Positions 1-23,476 of a DNA stretch of 64,000 bases are shown here, in pieces. Within the stretch, counting starts at the first letter, position 1. Each line of letters opens with the position of its first letter. The DNA is from Triplophysa rosa (Eukaryota > Chordata > Actinopteri > Cypriniformes > Nemacheilidae), in NCBI RefSeq assembly GCF_024868665.1, contig NC_079898.1:20332403-20396402 (forward strand), written 5' to 3'. The notes beneath the pieces are model-generated. The model saw nothing but the letters and a program-made list of their open reading frames with translations. It was not told the origin of the DNA and made no database searches. Both the position numbers and the translations under genes were made by a program.

Positions 1-1
1 C

Positions 2-40
2 GAAGGTGGAGTTTGTCGACTTGGAACGGGGAGCGACTGA
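2..40 (+). CDS. tasp1: Taspase-1, C-terminal end only (partial)
   Basis: The window opens inside what appears to be the last exon of tasp1. The frame starting at base 2 encodes EGGVCRLGTGSD followed by TGA at 38-40. Human taspase-1 ends in IEGGVCRLESPVN (from memory), so seven residues align directly at the same distance from the stop. Taspase-1 is a threonine endopeptidase that cleaves MLL-family proteins and TFIIA. Only 12 codons are visible, so the match alone is weak. Position supports it strongly: in human 20p12 TASP1 lies next to ISM1 and converges on it, exactly the arrangement here. The remainder of the gene lies to the left of the window. Confidence 0.75.
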   Translation, partial: EGGVCRLGTGSD

Positions 41-1490
41 AGTTGTGTGAAATCACTCTCTATTTCTGCAGCAATATGCCAGCACTAGGACCTTTGTAGC
101 AAGGGCTTGGCATTGTCACTGTAGGACACAATTATAAATGGGGAAAATGGTTGCAATACGTCTTTACTTCCATTGTTTGTCTTCTTTTTCTTTCTTGCAC
201 ACATATAATCATTTTACAGTATAATTATTTATTCAATTCTCCTATAAAACCAGTTTGTTCCCCATTAATGTTACATTCGAAGGTCGTCACCTGTTTTACT
301 GTCACTTGATAAGAGGGCCAAAGTCAGCAGTGAAGGACATGCTAAGTGCACTTCAGGACTAGTGCCCTGCTCTGGTTTTAGTGGGCTTCCAAGAAACTTC
401 TCAGCTTCTAGTATGTGCTGGACAAGACTTGATCTAGTCCTTCTTTTGGAATATGCACCGTCCTTTTGTAAATAAGCTATGGGATGTTAAAACAGGGTGT
501 CATTAACGTTACTTATGTTTTCGTACTTGACGTTTGATATTAGTTTTACTATTACATATGTTTTATATATAGCTGAGTAGGTTTATTAGATTTTACGTTG
601 TGTGCTTGAAGTCTGGTTGAGTATGTACGCAGCATAGCTTACTGGATTGAATCCTTTTGAAAATGAAAGGAGTCGCCTTTTTTTCATTTATATTAAGCTA
701 TAAGAGTTTAGTTAAAGAGTTGGACTATTAGTAAATCAAACTATCTGCACTATGTTTAAAACAGGTTCATGATTGATGGTTTTGCCACAAGTTTGTTTGC
801 ATTTAGATCGCAGTAAGAGATTCCAGCGAGACTAGATGCACATGCACTTTCGCCTAGCGTCTTACTTATGTGCACTACTTTTACTAACTGCACTGCTTGT
901 AAGTGTACTAAGCAAACTACATGCCCAGTTCTCTTGAACGGGGCATGATGAGCAATCCAAGTATGCTTTTCTTTTGCATACCTTTACTTCACTTGACCCT
1001 TGAAAGCTGCATAGTGCACTTCTGTGCTTGAGCTGCATTAACAGGTGAACAGCTTTGTGTTTTTTAATGCATAATGTGTAGTGCTCAGGAGATACAAGGG
1101 GACTGCAAAAAGCAAGCTTAAAAAGACTGTTAGTCCATCTTTGAGAATGCAAAATATATTTGTAAGCAGATAAAACAGATCTGTATTTTATAACGGCAGA
1201 AGAATGAGAGGATGTCAAAAATGTATTTAAAAGTGACACTGCATCAAATATGTTGAGGGTATTTTTGACAAGGGGTAGTGTTTAGTGGATTGATGTTATA
1301 GGCGATCTTGAGGTTTAGATCTTTGTTTTTAGTTAAATCTCTTGCAGTACTATAGAAATATGTAATGCATATTTGCTTATTTTAGTTTTACTTGACTTTT
1401 ATTATGAAATGTCTGTAAACGTTTGCAAAAGCAGATTGTAATAACCTCTTGCTCTTATAATGCTCAATAAAACTGAGACATGGTCAATGT
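41..1490 (+). other. tasp1: Probable tasp1 3' untranslated region and polyadenylation site
   Basis: AT-rich sequence after the tasp1 stop with no credible coding frame. An AATAAA hexamer at 1466-1471 is followed by a T/G-rich stretch (about 1478-1500), the usual layout of a vertebrate cleavage site. This would give a 3'UTR of about 1.4 kb. The 125-codon open frame on the opposite strand at 862-1239 has no recognisable similarity and is treated as chance. Confidence 0.45.
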
Positions 1491-1614
1491 TTTTATGGAT
1501 TATTCGTGGTTTCCTTCAGGCATTGAACTTTCTTAAAGGTTTAATTTGTTCTGATGCAGCTAAGCAAAATAAGCAAAAATTACTTTTTCACTTTAAAATA
1601 AACTTGGACCTACT

Positions 1615-1750
1615 TAAAGGTATATTTCACCCAAAAGTTCATTCACCCTGATTTTGTTTCTATCCTGTATGACTATCTTCTGCAGAACACGAAAGAAGAT
1701 ATTTTTGAGAACTTTGGTAACCAAACAACATTGGCCCCTATTGACTTCCA
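1615..1750. repeat. Foldback MITE fragment, left half
   Basis: Starts with TAAAGGTATATTTCACCC and continues with the family signatures CTGCAGAACACGAAAGAAGATA and the 'TTGGTAACCAAACAACATTGG' type core (shown here only in part). The right arm is missing or decayed. Confidence 0.6.
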
Positions 1751-2699
1751 CTGTAAAACCACTTAGACTTCGTATCCCTTTGTCTGTAAACAGTGTGGAA
1801 AAAAGTCCAGTTCCGCATTCACAATGGCTTTGAAAATAGACCCAGATCTTATTCTGCTCCGCTTTCCACTCACAGTGTAGTTGTTTGGATCACATACCAC
1901 TTTGGCTATTTTGCGTTTTGTTTATTTTTTTGGCCTTGTTGAAATCTGTTGTCCACAGTCCGTTGTTTGTAATGCCTTTGTCGGTACTGTCCTTTGTTTC
2001 GTCTCCATGTCCCATGAGCCCTTGTAGTGTTCCAGACAAAAACACTGCTCTATTTGTAGCATCACATTTGTTTTTGAGGCTCTAACAGACAGCACAAGTT
2101 CTATCCCTGTCTTACTCCTGCCTGCTCCACTCCCAACATATCTTATAATCTTAACTGTGGGCTGCCAAAGATTTATAGTCTAGAAATAAATTACACACTG
2201 GACAATAACCCAGGGGTGAAAATAGAAGCAATCCAGAGGAGCCGGAGCTCACGCATCTCTTCGCCTCATTGTCAGATAGATGGCTGTCTTCAGTGTCTTA
2301 AAGGAATAGTTCACCTTTAAATTCCCCGTGAACCGGTGGTTGCAATCGTTTTTACTTCTGTATCCTGATACATTTTCGAGTGTAAAGGAATTTCAAAGGA
2401 GAAAATTAGTGGGCGTGGCTTGTGTTTTTCACTGCAAATTGATTGGATGAGTAAAAACAGCTTTTGCATTGATTTTGAAATGAGGGAGGTTGATTGGGAG
2501 GAGTTAATGGATGCTCCGGCCAAGCCGTCTAATTTACGTCATTTGAGATGTATAGTCATTTCAGGGCGGAAGTGCATTTTCAGATTTTAACTGAAAATTA
2601 TGAGGGTACATGAATTTTAAAAAGAAAATGACCCACATTGATGAGATATTTAATTTAAATGCTGCAATATGTCATGAAAAAATGTTTAATTTCACTGGG

Positions 2700-2820
2700 A
2701 CTTTAAAATGAAAATTCTGTCATTATTTACATGCCCTCTTGTCAATTCAAACCAGTATGACTTACTTTCTTCTGCAGAATACAAAGGAAGATATTTGACA
2801 TTTTGGTAGCATGTCAACAG
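2700..2820. repeat. Foldback MITE fragment
   Basis: Contains AAATGAAAATTCTGTCATTA, then ATGACTTACTTTCTTCTGCA and GAAGATATTTG in the order seen in the fuller copies at 11264 and 15232. Only the left arm is recognisable. Confidence 0.6.
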
Positions 2821-3433
2821 TACCTTGAATGCCCTGCAAGTTGTTTTTGAATAAAATCATATAAAAGTGTCAAAAGCGTAAATGTAAATACATGCAGTCA
2901 GCAGTTTTGTAAAGCATGTTACTTTTTTTAAAGAAACATCATTGGTGAAAATCTAGTGGCTTTTCTATATGCTGTGCAGAAATTTGTTATGGTGTCCGAG
3001 ACTTTATAGTTGCCCCATTGTATTTGTGGTCAGTAAACCATTGCTGTTTGGTTTCTTTTACAGCCTACAGTATAAGAATTATGTGTTTTTTATTTTAAGT
3101 TAAATCATTTTTATCATTTTTATTTCTTCTAAAGGATGTTTTTCTGTGTAAAGTCTGCATCAATTATTTATGAAATTTGATTAGATCTGAAAGCCCAACA
3201 ATAGAGAAACACGCCTTAAACCCAAACATTTGTGTTTTACGTTTTACATTTATACACTGTAACTGTACATTCAAGCATATGTTTTTTTTTAATTAAGGCA
3301 TTTTGTTCATAATTCAGATTAAATGGAAGAGCTTGTTAACAAAATGCCGCTCGTATGAAGAGCACAGACACAACCTGAAACATACAGCATTTACAAAATA
3401 TGATTTACATCTAAGCCCAGCAGCCAAAAAACT

Positions 3434-3656
3434 AATTTATTCATCAATTATTAACCGTCATTGTCTTAAACCTGTATATGACTCTTTCTTCTATAAAACA
3501 AAAGAAGATATTTTGAGAAATGTCTATGTGGTTTTGTGTCCATATAATGGAAGTCCATGGAGGCCAATGTTGTTTGGTCACCTTCATTCTTCAAAATATC
3601 TTTGTGTATACAAGATTTTTCATTTTTGGCTAAACCATCCCTTTAACACAAGCATA
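3434..3656. repeat. Foldback MITE, decayed
   Basis: Left arm carries AAACAAAAGAAGATATTTTG; the right arm has CTTCAAAATATCTTTGTGT and ends GGCTAAACCATCCCTTTAA, complementary to the family's TTAAAGGGATAGTTCACC start. Open frames crossing it are by-products of the repeat. Confidence 0.6.
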
Positions 3657-5049
3657 TTTCTTTTATCATCTTCAGTTTGGATCCTCTGGTTCACTGGCAC
3701 AGTCATGCTGTGTGCACCTTAATGCTATTTCTGAGGTTGTGGCTGAGAGTTTATAACTGGCCCCTTCGGCTTTGAAAAGAGATACCGGGTTTTTAAGAGG
3801 TGGCAGGGCACAGGGGTCCCCTCGACATTCAAGGTGTATCCAATGCCCCGCGCTCAGCGAGACCTAAAACGCAAAACAGACGGCAGCGCGAGTAAAGATC
3901 AAAGACTGCCGTCGTGCCCCCGTTCGGCCTGCTGTCCGCACACGCGGAGCTCTCCTGTCAGGATGAATCACAGCCGTGTGGCCCGTCTCTCCATGCACAC
4001 CAGCTCACAGACAGGTACAGTATCTACTGCTCACTGCCACCAAAAGCTCTGAACCGTGTGTACAAATACAGTCACGTACCTCCATGCTCCTGTGCCAGAA
4101 ATAGCAGTCAGATGCCCCTTCTATCTTAAAGCAGAAGACAAGAGAACTTGGCTTAACTTTTTCTCCAACTTTACTGTCTTGTGATAAGCAGAGTCTTATT
4201 AAATAGTGGACACCGTAAATACATTTCTTAAAAAAAAAAGTCAAACATTTTCATGTAACTCATTTGGAGACCAATGTAGATCATTTTTAACTTGTGTTTT
4301 TCCATGTCGCTTTATTCTCTTTAATATGTAAGGCACACTTGAAGCGATACGAGTCGAAAGGCTGAGGTCAAAAGGTTATGTGTGCATTTTCAGCCACATT
4401 TATGGCTTTCTTGCTTATAAGGTCAACCCCTCACAAGGGTTAATCTGAGCCCCTGAACCCTTTGAGGTGTTTGTCAGCTACTTGACCTGTTTGTTCAGCT
4501 GCGTGCATCTCATTCCTGACCCCCCCGCCTTTCGTATGCCCTGTGCCAACAAGCTGACTGCAGGTCGGGCGTCGTGCCAGGTAATACCCTTTTCTCCAGC
4601 AACACTCTTAAACCCAGGCGTTCGAGCTAGTCTTGGCCAAACTGCGACCCGGCGGTCCAGGTCAGCTATTCCAGATTCCACGCAACAGAGGGTGCCTTCT
4701 AATTAAGCCTGCCATGCAGCGCATTGCGGGCCAGACACTTCCTGAAATGTGCTACACCACCCATAAAGTGCCAGCGCTGGGAAAAAATGAGTGCGAAAGC
4801 AAATGAGATTCGGTCTAAAAATTGCCTCGTTCGAAACCGCCACTCTTCACCTCTCTCAAATAAAATAAAAGGGTGGTCAACTGTGCTGCAGGGTCTCTTA
4901 TAAAAGCCAATTAATGGTTCTGCCTCATTGCAAACGTCTTGGCTTGGGCTATCAGTTTTTTTTTTTTCTTTGGAATTGTAGTTTTCAATTGCTGTTTTCT
5001 AGCTAAAATATCTGAACATGTTACATTTTTACTTCCCGGTCAGGGCTTA

Positions 5050-5261
5050 TAGGGATAATTCACCCAAAAATGAAATTCTGTCATCATTTACTCTCCCTCT
5101 TGTCATTTCAAAACCTGTATGACTTTCCTTTTTCCACAGAACACAAAAGATATTTTGAAGAATGTTGTTAACCGGCACCCATTGACTTGCACTGGTTTTG
5201 CGTCTACAATAGAAGTGAATGGGTGCCGGCGCTGATCGGTTAACAACATTCTTCATTTTTT
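5050..5261. repeat. Foldback MITE, 3' arm truncated
   Basis: Begins AGGGATAATTCACCCAAAAA. The centre is an inverted repeat (GAATGTTGTTAACCG against CGGTTAACAACATTC) and the copy stops soon after it, lacking the outer right arm. Confidence 0.65.
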
Positions 5262-5299
5262 GTAAAGTATGTATTTAAAAAACACTTAAATATCCTACT

Positions 5300-5351
5300 T
5301 TAACTAAGGCCTAGTACTGTCTTAAACTAGTCCTTGCCCGGAAACCGCCCC
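5300..5351. repeat. Fragment of the 'GGGGCGGTTTCCCGG' MITE family
   Basis: Reads AACTAAGGCCTAGTACTGTC and ends GCCCGGAAACCGCCCC. The same right end closes the complete element at 52890-53116, so this is a partial relative. Confidence 0.5.
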
Positions 5352-5433
5352 AATAAGGCTTTTTTCCAAGCGCCTATCTTAATTTACGATTTTGTTACAT
5401 CATTGGAAAATTTTGTAAATTTATTAAGATTAA

Positions 5434-5505
5434 AGGAATAGTTCACCCGAAAATGAAATTAAAGCCATAATTTACTCACCCTCATGCCATCCTGGATGTA
5501 CACGT
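5434..5505. repeat. Foldback MITE end
   Basis: AAAGGAATAGTTCACCCGAA followed by TAATTTACTCACCCTCATGC; only about 70 bp of the family's left end are present. Confidence 0.55.
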
Positions 5506-5770
5506 TTGGATGTAAACATAATACTATACATCACTTCACTCATACAAGGCCGCAGAGAGGTTTCACGGATGTCAGTTTATGAATCTCATTGGTTGTTGCG
5601 TGTCTTGTGACCACGAGAACCAACGAGATTAACACTTAAAACAACAAATGACAATTTGACAATTGGGTAAAAAACATAATGTATGTTGTCTAAAAAGTCT
5701 TAAAATTTAATTTAAAGTTTACTTGAGAAATGTGAAAGATTTTAAGTAATTTTACTGTAAAAACTTGAAT

Positions 5771-5812
5771 GCACTCTCAGATAAAAGCGTCTGCTAAATA
5801 AATAAATATAAA
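5771..5812 (+). repeat. SINE tail fragment (DANA/HE1-like)
   Basis: CAGATAAAAGCGTCTGCTAA followed by AATAAATAAATATAAACG is the conserved 3' tail of cyprinid tRNA-derived SINEs; the same tail ends the fuller copy at 24289-24458. The tRNA-like head is not recognisable. Confidence 0.6.
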
Positions 5813-7889
5813 CGTCATCTTGTTACTGGTTAGTCTGAATGACACAGCGACACTGGAAACTGCAACCCAACGTTGTCCAAGGACACGTGGATTGTGTGTG
5901 AGAGCAACAGATAGAGCTGGTATGGAGCAGGATCTGCCGCCGCTTTAACACGGGCCTGATGTTTTAAAATAAAGCAGCCTGTTTGCTTTGATGTCGAGGG
6001 GCCTCTGAAGCAGACGGTCTGATTCAATAAAGATCACCGCTGCTTATTTCACTCACGCCGTAAGCTTAGCCTTCACTGCGATGTGCTTGTATGAAGGTGA
6101 GACGGGAGAAGACCACGAGAATTCAATTTATGCCAACAGCAGACGTATTTTAAACCCCTCTCCATCTGCATCCCGCTGAGGTTGTGGAGCTCACTGTGCA
6201 CTTCTGGTGAATGCGAGTATTTCTGCAGAGAGGGTGACAACACCCGGGTGCTCCGGGCTGCCGAGATTCATTTTGACCTGCGGCTGTATTGAAAAAGAAT
6301 CTGGTTTACTGTGCACATACATCAAAAATTCAAGTTGATCGAAAATTGTTTTAGCAGGAAGGGAAATGAACACATGCTTGTCACCAAATACACGTTAGGT
6401 GGTGTCCGAGTGAATTAGGAGGGCTAATACAAATCTAAATAGTTTTAGTGTTGGGATCCTTTGATTTTTAGAATGCAGACATTGAATATTACCAGAATTT
6501 GAAATGATGGAAAAACTGGAAATAAGTTTTTTTGATCCAAGTGGATTTTGGCTGCAGCTTAAAAAAAACAAAAGTTATATCTTTGAAGTGTACAGATGCC
6601 TAAAATGTATCAATGCACTTGCAGATAATTTGCATTAGCAAAAAACAAGGTGGGATTTAAAGTTGAATTTCTTTGAACACTTAGCATGCAAAGAATAGTT
6701 ACATGTTTGACATTTATATAGCAGTAAACGCAGGTCTGGGATTGGTCCAGAAAAACTGCAAAAACATCCGTGAAAACATTAATATAAACATCTAAAGGGA
6801 TGCTCTGAGGTTTCAGTGTAGCCCCTAAGAATGTGGTCCTCTATTCATATGATTGCATGATCATAGTTGGCAGAATTACTGAGGAATTTGAGAATTTGAG
6901 CCCTGTTTAAGGGGGAAGAATATTCTCCATCTGACATCAAAAGCAGAGCTTAGGTCCGTTTCTGGATGGAGCTAATAAGAGTCTTGTGGAATGGCTTAAA
7001 GTGTTTGGAAGAGTTTATTATTTGAGGATGGATCTAATTCGACTGCCGGAGAAGGTGAAAGAACCTTTGACCTCAGCAGTTGATCTGAGATAGAACTCAT
7101 CTTCTGCACATTTTGACGCACGTTTTGTGATATGATATGGCCCGTTTATTTATCACTCAAATGTGTCCATACATCTCTATGCACAAATTCTGTTAGAAAT
7201 CCCTACTGGCACATAACTATGACTCAATAAATACTTTTGAAAGATTATGCAGAGATTGACTTCACTTTCTTCAGCAATACGGGAATACGACAGGACATTA
7301 TATATGAATTCTGTTCATATCAACTAAATGTATTTACGTGAACATTATCCAACATTCCAATATAGTACCCAATATTTGTAGATCTATCCATAGATCCTGA
7401 GGAGAGGGTTGCCAACTGCATGTTGGGCATAATAAGCATGCAAAAACATGAAAACTGGTTGCTCTTGCTGTTTTTTAAAGTGTTGAGAACTTTGTATTCA
7501 AAATGTTACATAGCTCACAAAATGTAGTTTGCTGATTCCTGACATTGATTTCCCTTTATAATATAATTTTCCCTTTCATTCCTTATAAACAAAGTTAGAT
7601 GTCAAGATACCCCAAGTCTTATATATGCAATACAAAGAGAACCATGAAGAGTTATGTGGTTATTATCTTGGGTATTATTTTTCATAGTTTTTCATGAAAG
7701 CAACTATGATCCGGAGATTCTGAGGGAAACCATACGAAGATCCTGAGCTCTTCTGTGCTCAATGGAAACTGTGTGTATGTTTCTCATAGCAAGTCCTGTT
7801 CAAACACACAGCCACAGTTTTCCACATTTGTGCAATAATTCTTAGTTCTCAGTCCTTATAAGTTCAACGTTTTTTCCAACACCTTCAAC

Positions 7890-18343
<10,454 letters not shown>

Positions 18344-19310
18344 CCTCTTCACCCGACCGCTCTTAGGACCCTGCGGTGATGCCGGGGTCCCGCTGCCGCC
18401 TCCCGCCGCCGCAGACACTCCGATCTCCGGATCCGCCGCGGACGAGGAGCCGCAACACCACTGCGGAGCCACCTCGGGGTCCAGAAGAGCAATATTCACG
18501 CGAAAAATAGTGAAGATCTTGAGATTATTTTTAAAAGGCTAAACGAATCCACATCTGATAGACAAATCAATGAGTTTTACAGCTCCGTGGTTGTTTGCCT
18601 TTAAAATAAAGTTTATTCCTATGAATGCTTCACTGATGTCCGAAAGAAGAGTTCACAAACCATAAAGGCAAATATGAACTTCACACTCCAAATCCTTGTA
18701 CCATTCCATTTGGGTATTTCACATTTCTTCTGCAAAAGTAAAAAATGATGCTATATGAAGGTCTGTGTTTTAATGGTGCGCAGGTAAAGCTGGCAAATTG
18801 GCGCAAGATCACACAGTTCTAAGACCGTGCAACATTCTGCTTTGCTTTGAAATAAAAACAAAGTAAAAGCAATCAAATCTCAGACAGATTCAGGTCCTCG
18901 TGGTTTCTTCTCTTTCACGTCCATTGTAAAACTTCTGGTTTGGAGACATGGTCGCGCTCCGGTGAGTTGCGCAAACTGTGTTGTCAACCTCTCCAAACGC
19001 CAGTATGTCTTCAGGGATGAAGGCTCGCTCACTGTAAGCCCATCTTCAATATGCTCGAGATCTAAAGTTTCTTGAGTTTGCAACTCAACTGAGCTCAGTC
19101 CTTCTAAAGGGGTGTATGAGGCTCTCTTGCGCAACAGTATCCACGCACGCATACGCGCACACCTTCTGTGTAAAAGTGTCCTGTCAAATAACACACGACA
19201 CCGCAGCTCAGGACGTGTGTGTTCCCCTCTGTCGTTGTGTGTTTTTAGTCCAGCACAAACACAGTCAGACTCGTGCCCATGAAGCCTTTGGTGTTTTTAT
19301 ATCCCCCCTC
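18344..19310 (-). promoter_or_regulatory. ism1: ism1 5' flank: CpG-rich leader and candidate TATA box
   Basis: 18344-18480 is the most CpG-dense host sequence near the gene (runs of CCGCCGCC and CGGATCCGCCGCGG). Farther up, the minus strand reads GATATAAAAAC at 19303-19293, a TATA-like site that would place a start near 19265 and a leader of about 0.9 kb. That is long, and a start inside the CpG-rich part is equally possible. Confidence 0.3.
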
Positions 19311-21114
19311 TTCTGTTGGTTTGCCGTCACCTCCCCTCCTTACTGATTTAACCCTTCTCTTGCCCCATCCCACCCAGCGCACTCATCACCGGACTCTTGA
19401 GATGCCTTTATCGATATCTGTTGTAAATTCATCTCATATCTTTTAAATCACAGTTTAAGATTAAACTAATGTTAGTTGCTACAGTTAATTGTCATCAATA
19501 GAAATTTAAACTTAAAGGTAAAATTCAAAATGCTCCATTGACATTCACAGGGTGTCTATTTAAGCTGATTGTTTTAGATATTAAATACTTTTGTTATTTC
19601 CCTGTGAAAAAATTACATACATGACCCTTGTGTCCCGTGATGGGACAAGTTGTCACTATCGATTTGAGATTACATTTTTGAACGTAAAGTAGAAAATCAT
19701 ATATTGTTCATATAGACACACCTTTCTGAAATGGCTTTAATAAATGACAGAAATCAGAAAAAAATGGAAAATGTATATCAGATGATATTCTTATGAATAA
19801 ATGTCCATCATGTGACAACTTGCCCAAACATGATATTCATGAAAATGTCAAAACTACTACGAAAAACAGAAATTTTTGCAGCTGCAACTATGATTCTTTG
19901 CCCAAATCCTTAATTTCTTACTTTGTTCAAGTCTCTTTATTGCAAATCATTTAGTGATTAGTTAAATTAAAGTGATTAATGGGCCGTCATTAGTTCCAAT
20001 AGGTCTAAATTTTCTTTAAGTGAATCTAATGGTAATGAAGGTACCTTGATGTGAAAAGCGATAATTACTGATGTAATGAAATGAGGGTCTTTTTGACCTC
20101 GTCCAAATTTCACACTTTCAGGAATGTGTGGAGAAGGCACAAGGTGTCACGATTTGCATTCGTTTGTTCTTCATGGGTCGTCTAGGAGCCCACATCAAAA
20201 AGTGTGACAAATGTTTAGCTCTTGTCCTGAATTTGTGTATTGCAGGGTTTGCCATGTGGTGTGGGAGAACAACTAAACTTCTGTCAAAAATATCTGTATG
20301 CCTTTCGAGACATTTGCATCCTGAAAAGCCGGTCTGTTTTACACTTCAGTAACATTTTAAAATGTCCCAATCAAGACAGTCAAATTGTCTGATCTTATTT
20401 GGTGCTGTTTATCTCCAGATCTCTCCTTCATAAACAGGACAACAAGGAATCTTCAGCCATATCCACTGAGAATAGCTTCACAGTTAAAGTGGCACACACT
20501 TCAAAGGGCGGATGAGTAAGCTAGCTGGGCCCCTTCGTTGATGGTCAACGCTTAGACAGATGTTTTCTTCAAGTGCATTGCAGCGATGGTAGCACAGCAG
20601 AAGGAAGAAGAGTTGACTGGACATCTGTTCTCCAGACTGACTAGACCCTTTGACACGGGGTGGGGGAAACTGATGGAGAGGGGCCCGTCCTGTGCGTGTC
20701 CATGTGTGTTTGTTCTCTCCGCCATTTGCGCTCGTCTGCTGAACCGTCGTTCTGTCTTTCATTTTCCTATAAACAACAAGGAACTTTTTTTCTCCGGTTG
20801 GGCTGTTACAGCCAGCAAATCAAAGAGCAAGTCATCAATCTAAGTATCATGCTAAGAGTTACAATGGTGATAACTCACGGGTCGCCCTTTTTGGGGTTCA
20901 AACCTACAACCTAAAGCCTTTCGCTGATGCACATCCTGATGCATGCGGAAACAGCAGCAGAGGTTTTCTCACCTGCCAATCATCCACCGAGCAAAATAAG
21001 TTGTTTCCTGATTGTGCATTGCTTTGAAAGAAATTAAATGAACAGAAAGCGTGCCGAGCATACATATGACACTTCTTTAGTATGCATGATATCAACAAGC
21101 ATTGAAACATCATG

Positions 21115-21419
21115 TTAAAGTGATAGTTCACCCAAAAAGGGAAATTCAGTCATGGTTTACTCACCCTCTTGTCATTTCAAACGTGTTTGACTTTCTTTCT
21201 TCCGCAAAACATGAATGAAGATATTTGTAAGAAAGTTGGTAACCGAAAAACACTGGCCCCTATTCACTTCTATTGTATGGACACAAAACCAATTTTCACA
21301 CAACATTCTTCATACTGTCTTATTTTGTGTTCTGCAGAAGAAAGTGATGCAGGTTTGGAATGCCAAGAGGGTGAGTAAATGATGACTGAATTTTCCTTTT
21401 TGGGTGAACTATCACTTAA
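21115..21419. repeat. Foldback MITE, near-complete
   Basis: TTAAAGTGATAGTTCACCCA at the left and GGGTGAACTATCACTTAA at the right, an exact inverted end with the same variant base (GTGATAG / CTATCAC) on both arms, which suggests arm homogenisation or a recent insertion. Confidence 0.8.
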
Positions 21420-22153
21420 TGCTTACACATCTACATTTCTCTTCGTTCTCTACAATTGTACTCAAAACATCACAATTGTGCTTAGAATTCAATATATGTG
21501 TAAGAAACTTTCTTTTATTAGCTCCCATTAGCTCGAGTGCATGCCTAAAATGGCACACAACATCCAACAAGTCTTGCCCTTAAGTTCCTCAGTCCTGGGA
21601 AATCTTCATCACTATGGTGTTGGTATTCTTGAAATAACATAAACATTGCTTCAAACACTAGTGCAACAAGTGCAGACTAGAGCTCATCTGTCTGCAGCGT
21701 TTACTATCTGTCTTTATCCCCCCCTGCGTTAATCAAGTCATTACCCCACATCTGCGGAATGTGCATCTCTATACTAATTGCTAGGTTAAGGTGAATATTG
21801 GCCCTCGTGCAAAATAGCTGGCATGTTTAGCCCCAGCTTCAGACAGCGCTTTTGGGTCTCTTTCAAAAGTGACAATTAAGTTTTTTCTTGCTTATTCAAA
21901 GCAAAGATGGTAGTTTGGTAGGACGTGTGCAGACACCACTTTTCATCCTTAGAACAAACGTTTTGTACAGCAAATTGAAGTCAGCGGTTATTACTTTATT
22001 TAGTCAGGTGCTATGTTTTCTATAGATACTATTTTAAATTGTAGAAAAGCTTGATCAAAGTGGTGTTTGCTCATACATGCAAATGTCCACAAAGCTTGCC
22101 ACAACTTCATTGGTGCTATGCCTTGCAGTAACTCTGGTTTTCTGGTGGTTGCT

Positions 22154-22430
22154 TAGGGATAGTTCATCCAAAAATGAAACTTCAACTGTCATCATTTACT
22201 CACCCTCTTGTCTTTCTTCTGCAGAACACAAATGAGACGACCATTGACTTGCAATGGTTTTGTGTTTATACAATAGAAGTGAATGGGTACCACCCTTGTT
22301 CACACTGTACCTACATTTTTCAAAATATCTTATTTTGTGACCTGGAGAAGAAAGTAAGTTACAGGTTTGAAATGACTAGAGTATGTGTAATGACGACAGA
22401 ATCTTCATATTTTGGTGAACTATCCCTTTA
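22154..22430. repeat. Foldback MITE
   Basis: Left TAGGGATAGTTCATCCAAAA, right TTTTGGTGAACTATCCCTTTA; the middle carries ACAATAGAAGTGAATGGGTA, as in the copies at 5050 and 11264. Confidence 0.75.
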
Positions 22431-23106
22431 TGACATACGGTTCCGCTTTAAATTGTTCCATTTAAATCTTGTCAATTTTATCATCAATCATGAAAAAATG
22501 ACCACAAAGTAAAAACACAAAATGATTATCCTTCAAATGAGCAGCCGCACCATGCCAAAAATGTGCTAACACAAATACACAAAACACTTAAACTTTTCAA
22601 GCAAATATTTGTTTTTAACAATCAGTTCATAAATGTTTCTGCAGATTTATTTTGGAATCAGTAGTTTCGTGCACATGAAATTCAAATAAATGCCTGTGAG
22701 TCTATTGGGATTTGAAAGATGCAATACCACAATGTTAAATGACTGCGAGTGTGCTTGGGTCTCAGACGTTTGGCCTTGTCCTATCTCTTTCAATCAACGA
22801 ACTTCTGGATAAACCAGCAAAGTCTTTCATCAGTCCATCTTAGCAGCAGGATAAAAAATAGTGCCACTTCAAGGTTTTTCTTATCCGCAGCTAGACTTCT
22901 GATGTAGGTCAGTGTTAAGCAAGTTAATTGTTTGATATATTTAGAGCAGCTTTTGATAAACGTTCTGCAAACACAGCCGTCACGGTCCCTCCTTATTACC
23001 ACAATCCCCTGAGAAAAGATAATTTACCATACAACTTCACAAATATGCGAAAGAGCAGTTAAAAAAAGCAATTCAAGTTTACAATATATACATGTAAAAT
23101 GTGTAA

Positions 23107-23200
23107 TTGTAACCAGTTCCACATGACCCACTCGGAGTGGGATTCGAACTGGCGACCAAGCTGGGAGTTGTGCATGCTAGAAAAAGCATAACGTCTCCTG
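23107..23200 (-). repeat. tRNA-like SINE remnant
   Basis: On the minus strand CCAGTTCGAATCCCACTCC resembles a tRNA B box, with a weak upstream arm TAGCATGCACAAC. No intact cloverleaf can be drawn, so this is a SINE or tRNA-derived fragment and not a tRNA gene. Confidence 0.35.
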
Positions 23201-23362
23201 TCCGTCCGTGCATTGTTTAAAAGCTAATACGAACACTGAACACATTTTTTGGAAGAGAAGAACTGTTTTTTGGTCGAATAGCAAGGCACTTTAAACTCTC
23301 AAAACTCATTCTCACTGAGGTTACTGAAGCAGCGAGTGAGCGAATGCTCTCACGGTCAATGA

Positions 23363-23476
23363 TCAGCTGTCCAGTTCAAAGTCTGTTTCATTGCACACCT
23401 GTGGCCGAACAGGACATCTGCGACGAGAGAACTTCAATCTGATGCTGTCTCCAAGTTCATCAAGACTCTGGAGAAC
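23363..23476 (-). CDS. sptlc3: sptlc3 exon 12: C-terminus and stop
   Basis: Acceptor CTTCTAG ends at 23477. Encodes [20 protein letters not shown], then PVRPQ and NETDFELDS with TGA at 23365-23363. 38 codons including stop; phase 0 entry. Confidence 0.94.
   Translation of the reverse strand, partial: VLQSLDELGDSIRLKFSRRRCPVRPQVCNETDFELDS

Larger units (their letters stand above)
1491..7889. other. Convergent intergenic region between tasp1 and ism1 (includes ism1 3'UTR)
   Basis: No coding gene is recognised. It holds several decayed foldback-MITE copies, a SINE tail and a MITE end, listed separately. Minus-strand AATAAA hexamers at 7145-7150 and 7014-7019 are candidate poly(A) signals for ism1, roughly 740-880 bp past its stop. 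The stretch from about 5830 to 6400 has somewhat higher GC content and short open frames on the minus strand, but I recognise no protein in them. Confidence 0.5.
19311..23362. other. Intergenic region between ism1 and sptlc3
   Basis: No gene recognised. It contains two foldback MITEs (21115-21419, 22154-22430) and a tRNA-like SINE remnant near 23107-23200. A minus-strand AATAAA at 22651-22646, about 715 bp past the sptlc3 stop, is a candidate poly(A) signal for that gene. Small open frames around 20484-20914 overlap on both strands and resemble nothing known. Confidence 0.5.

Noticed and set aside
862..1239. 125-codon minus-strand frame near the tasp1 3'UTR
   Set aside because: No recognisable domain, no splice or promoter context, and it lies opposite a probable 3'UTR.
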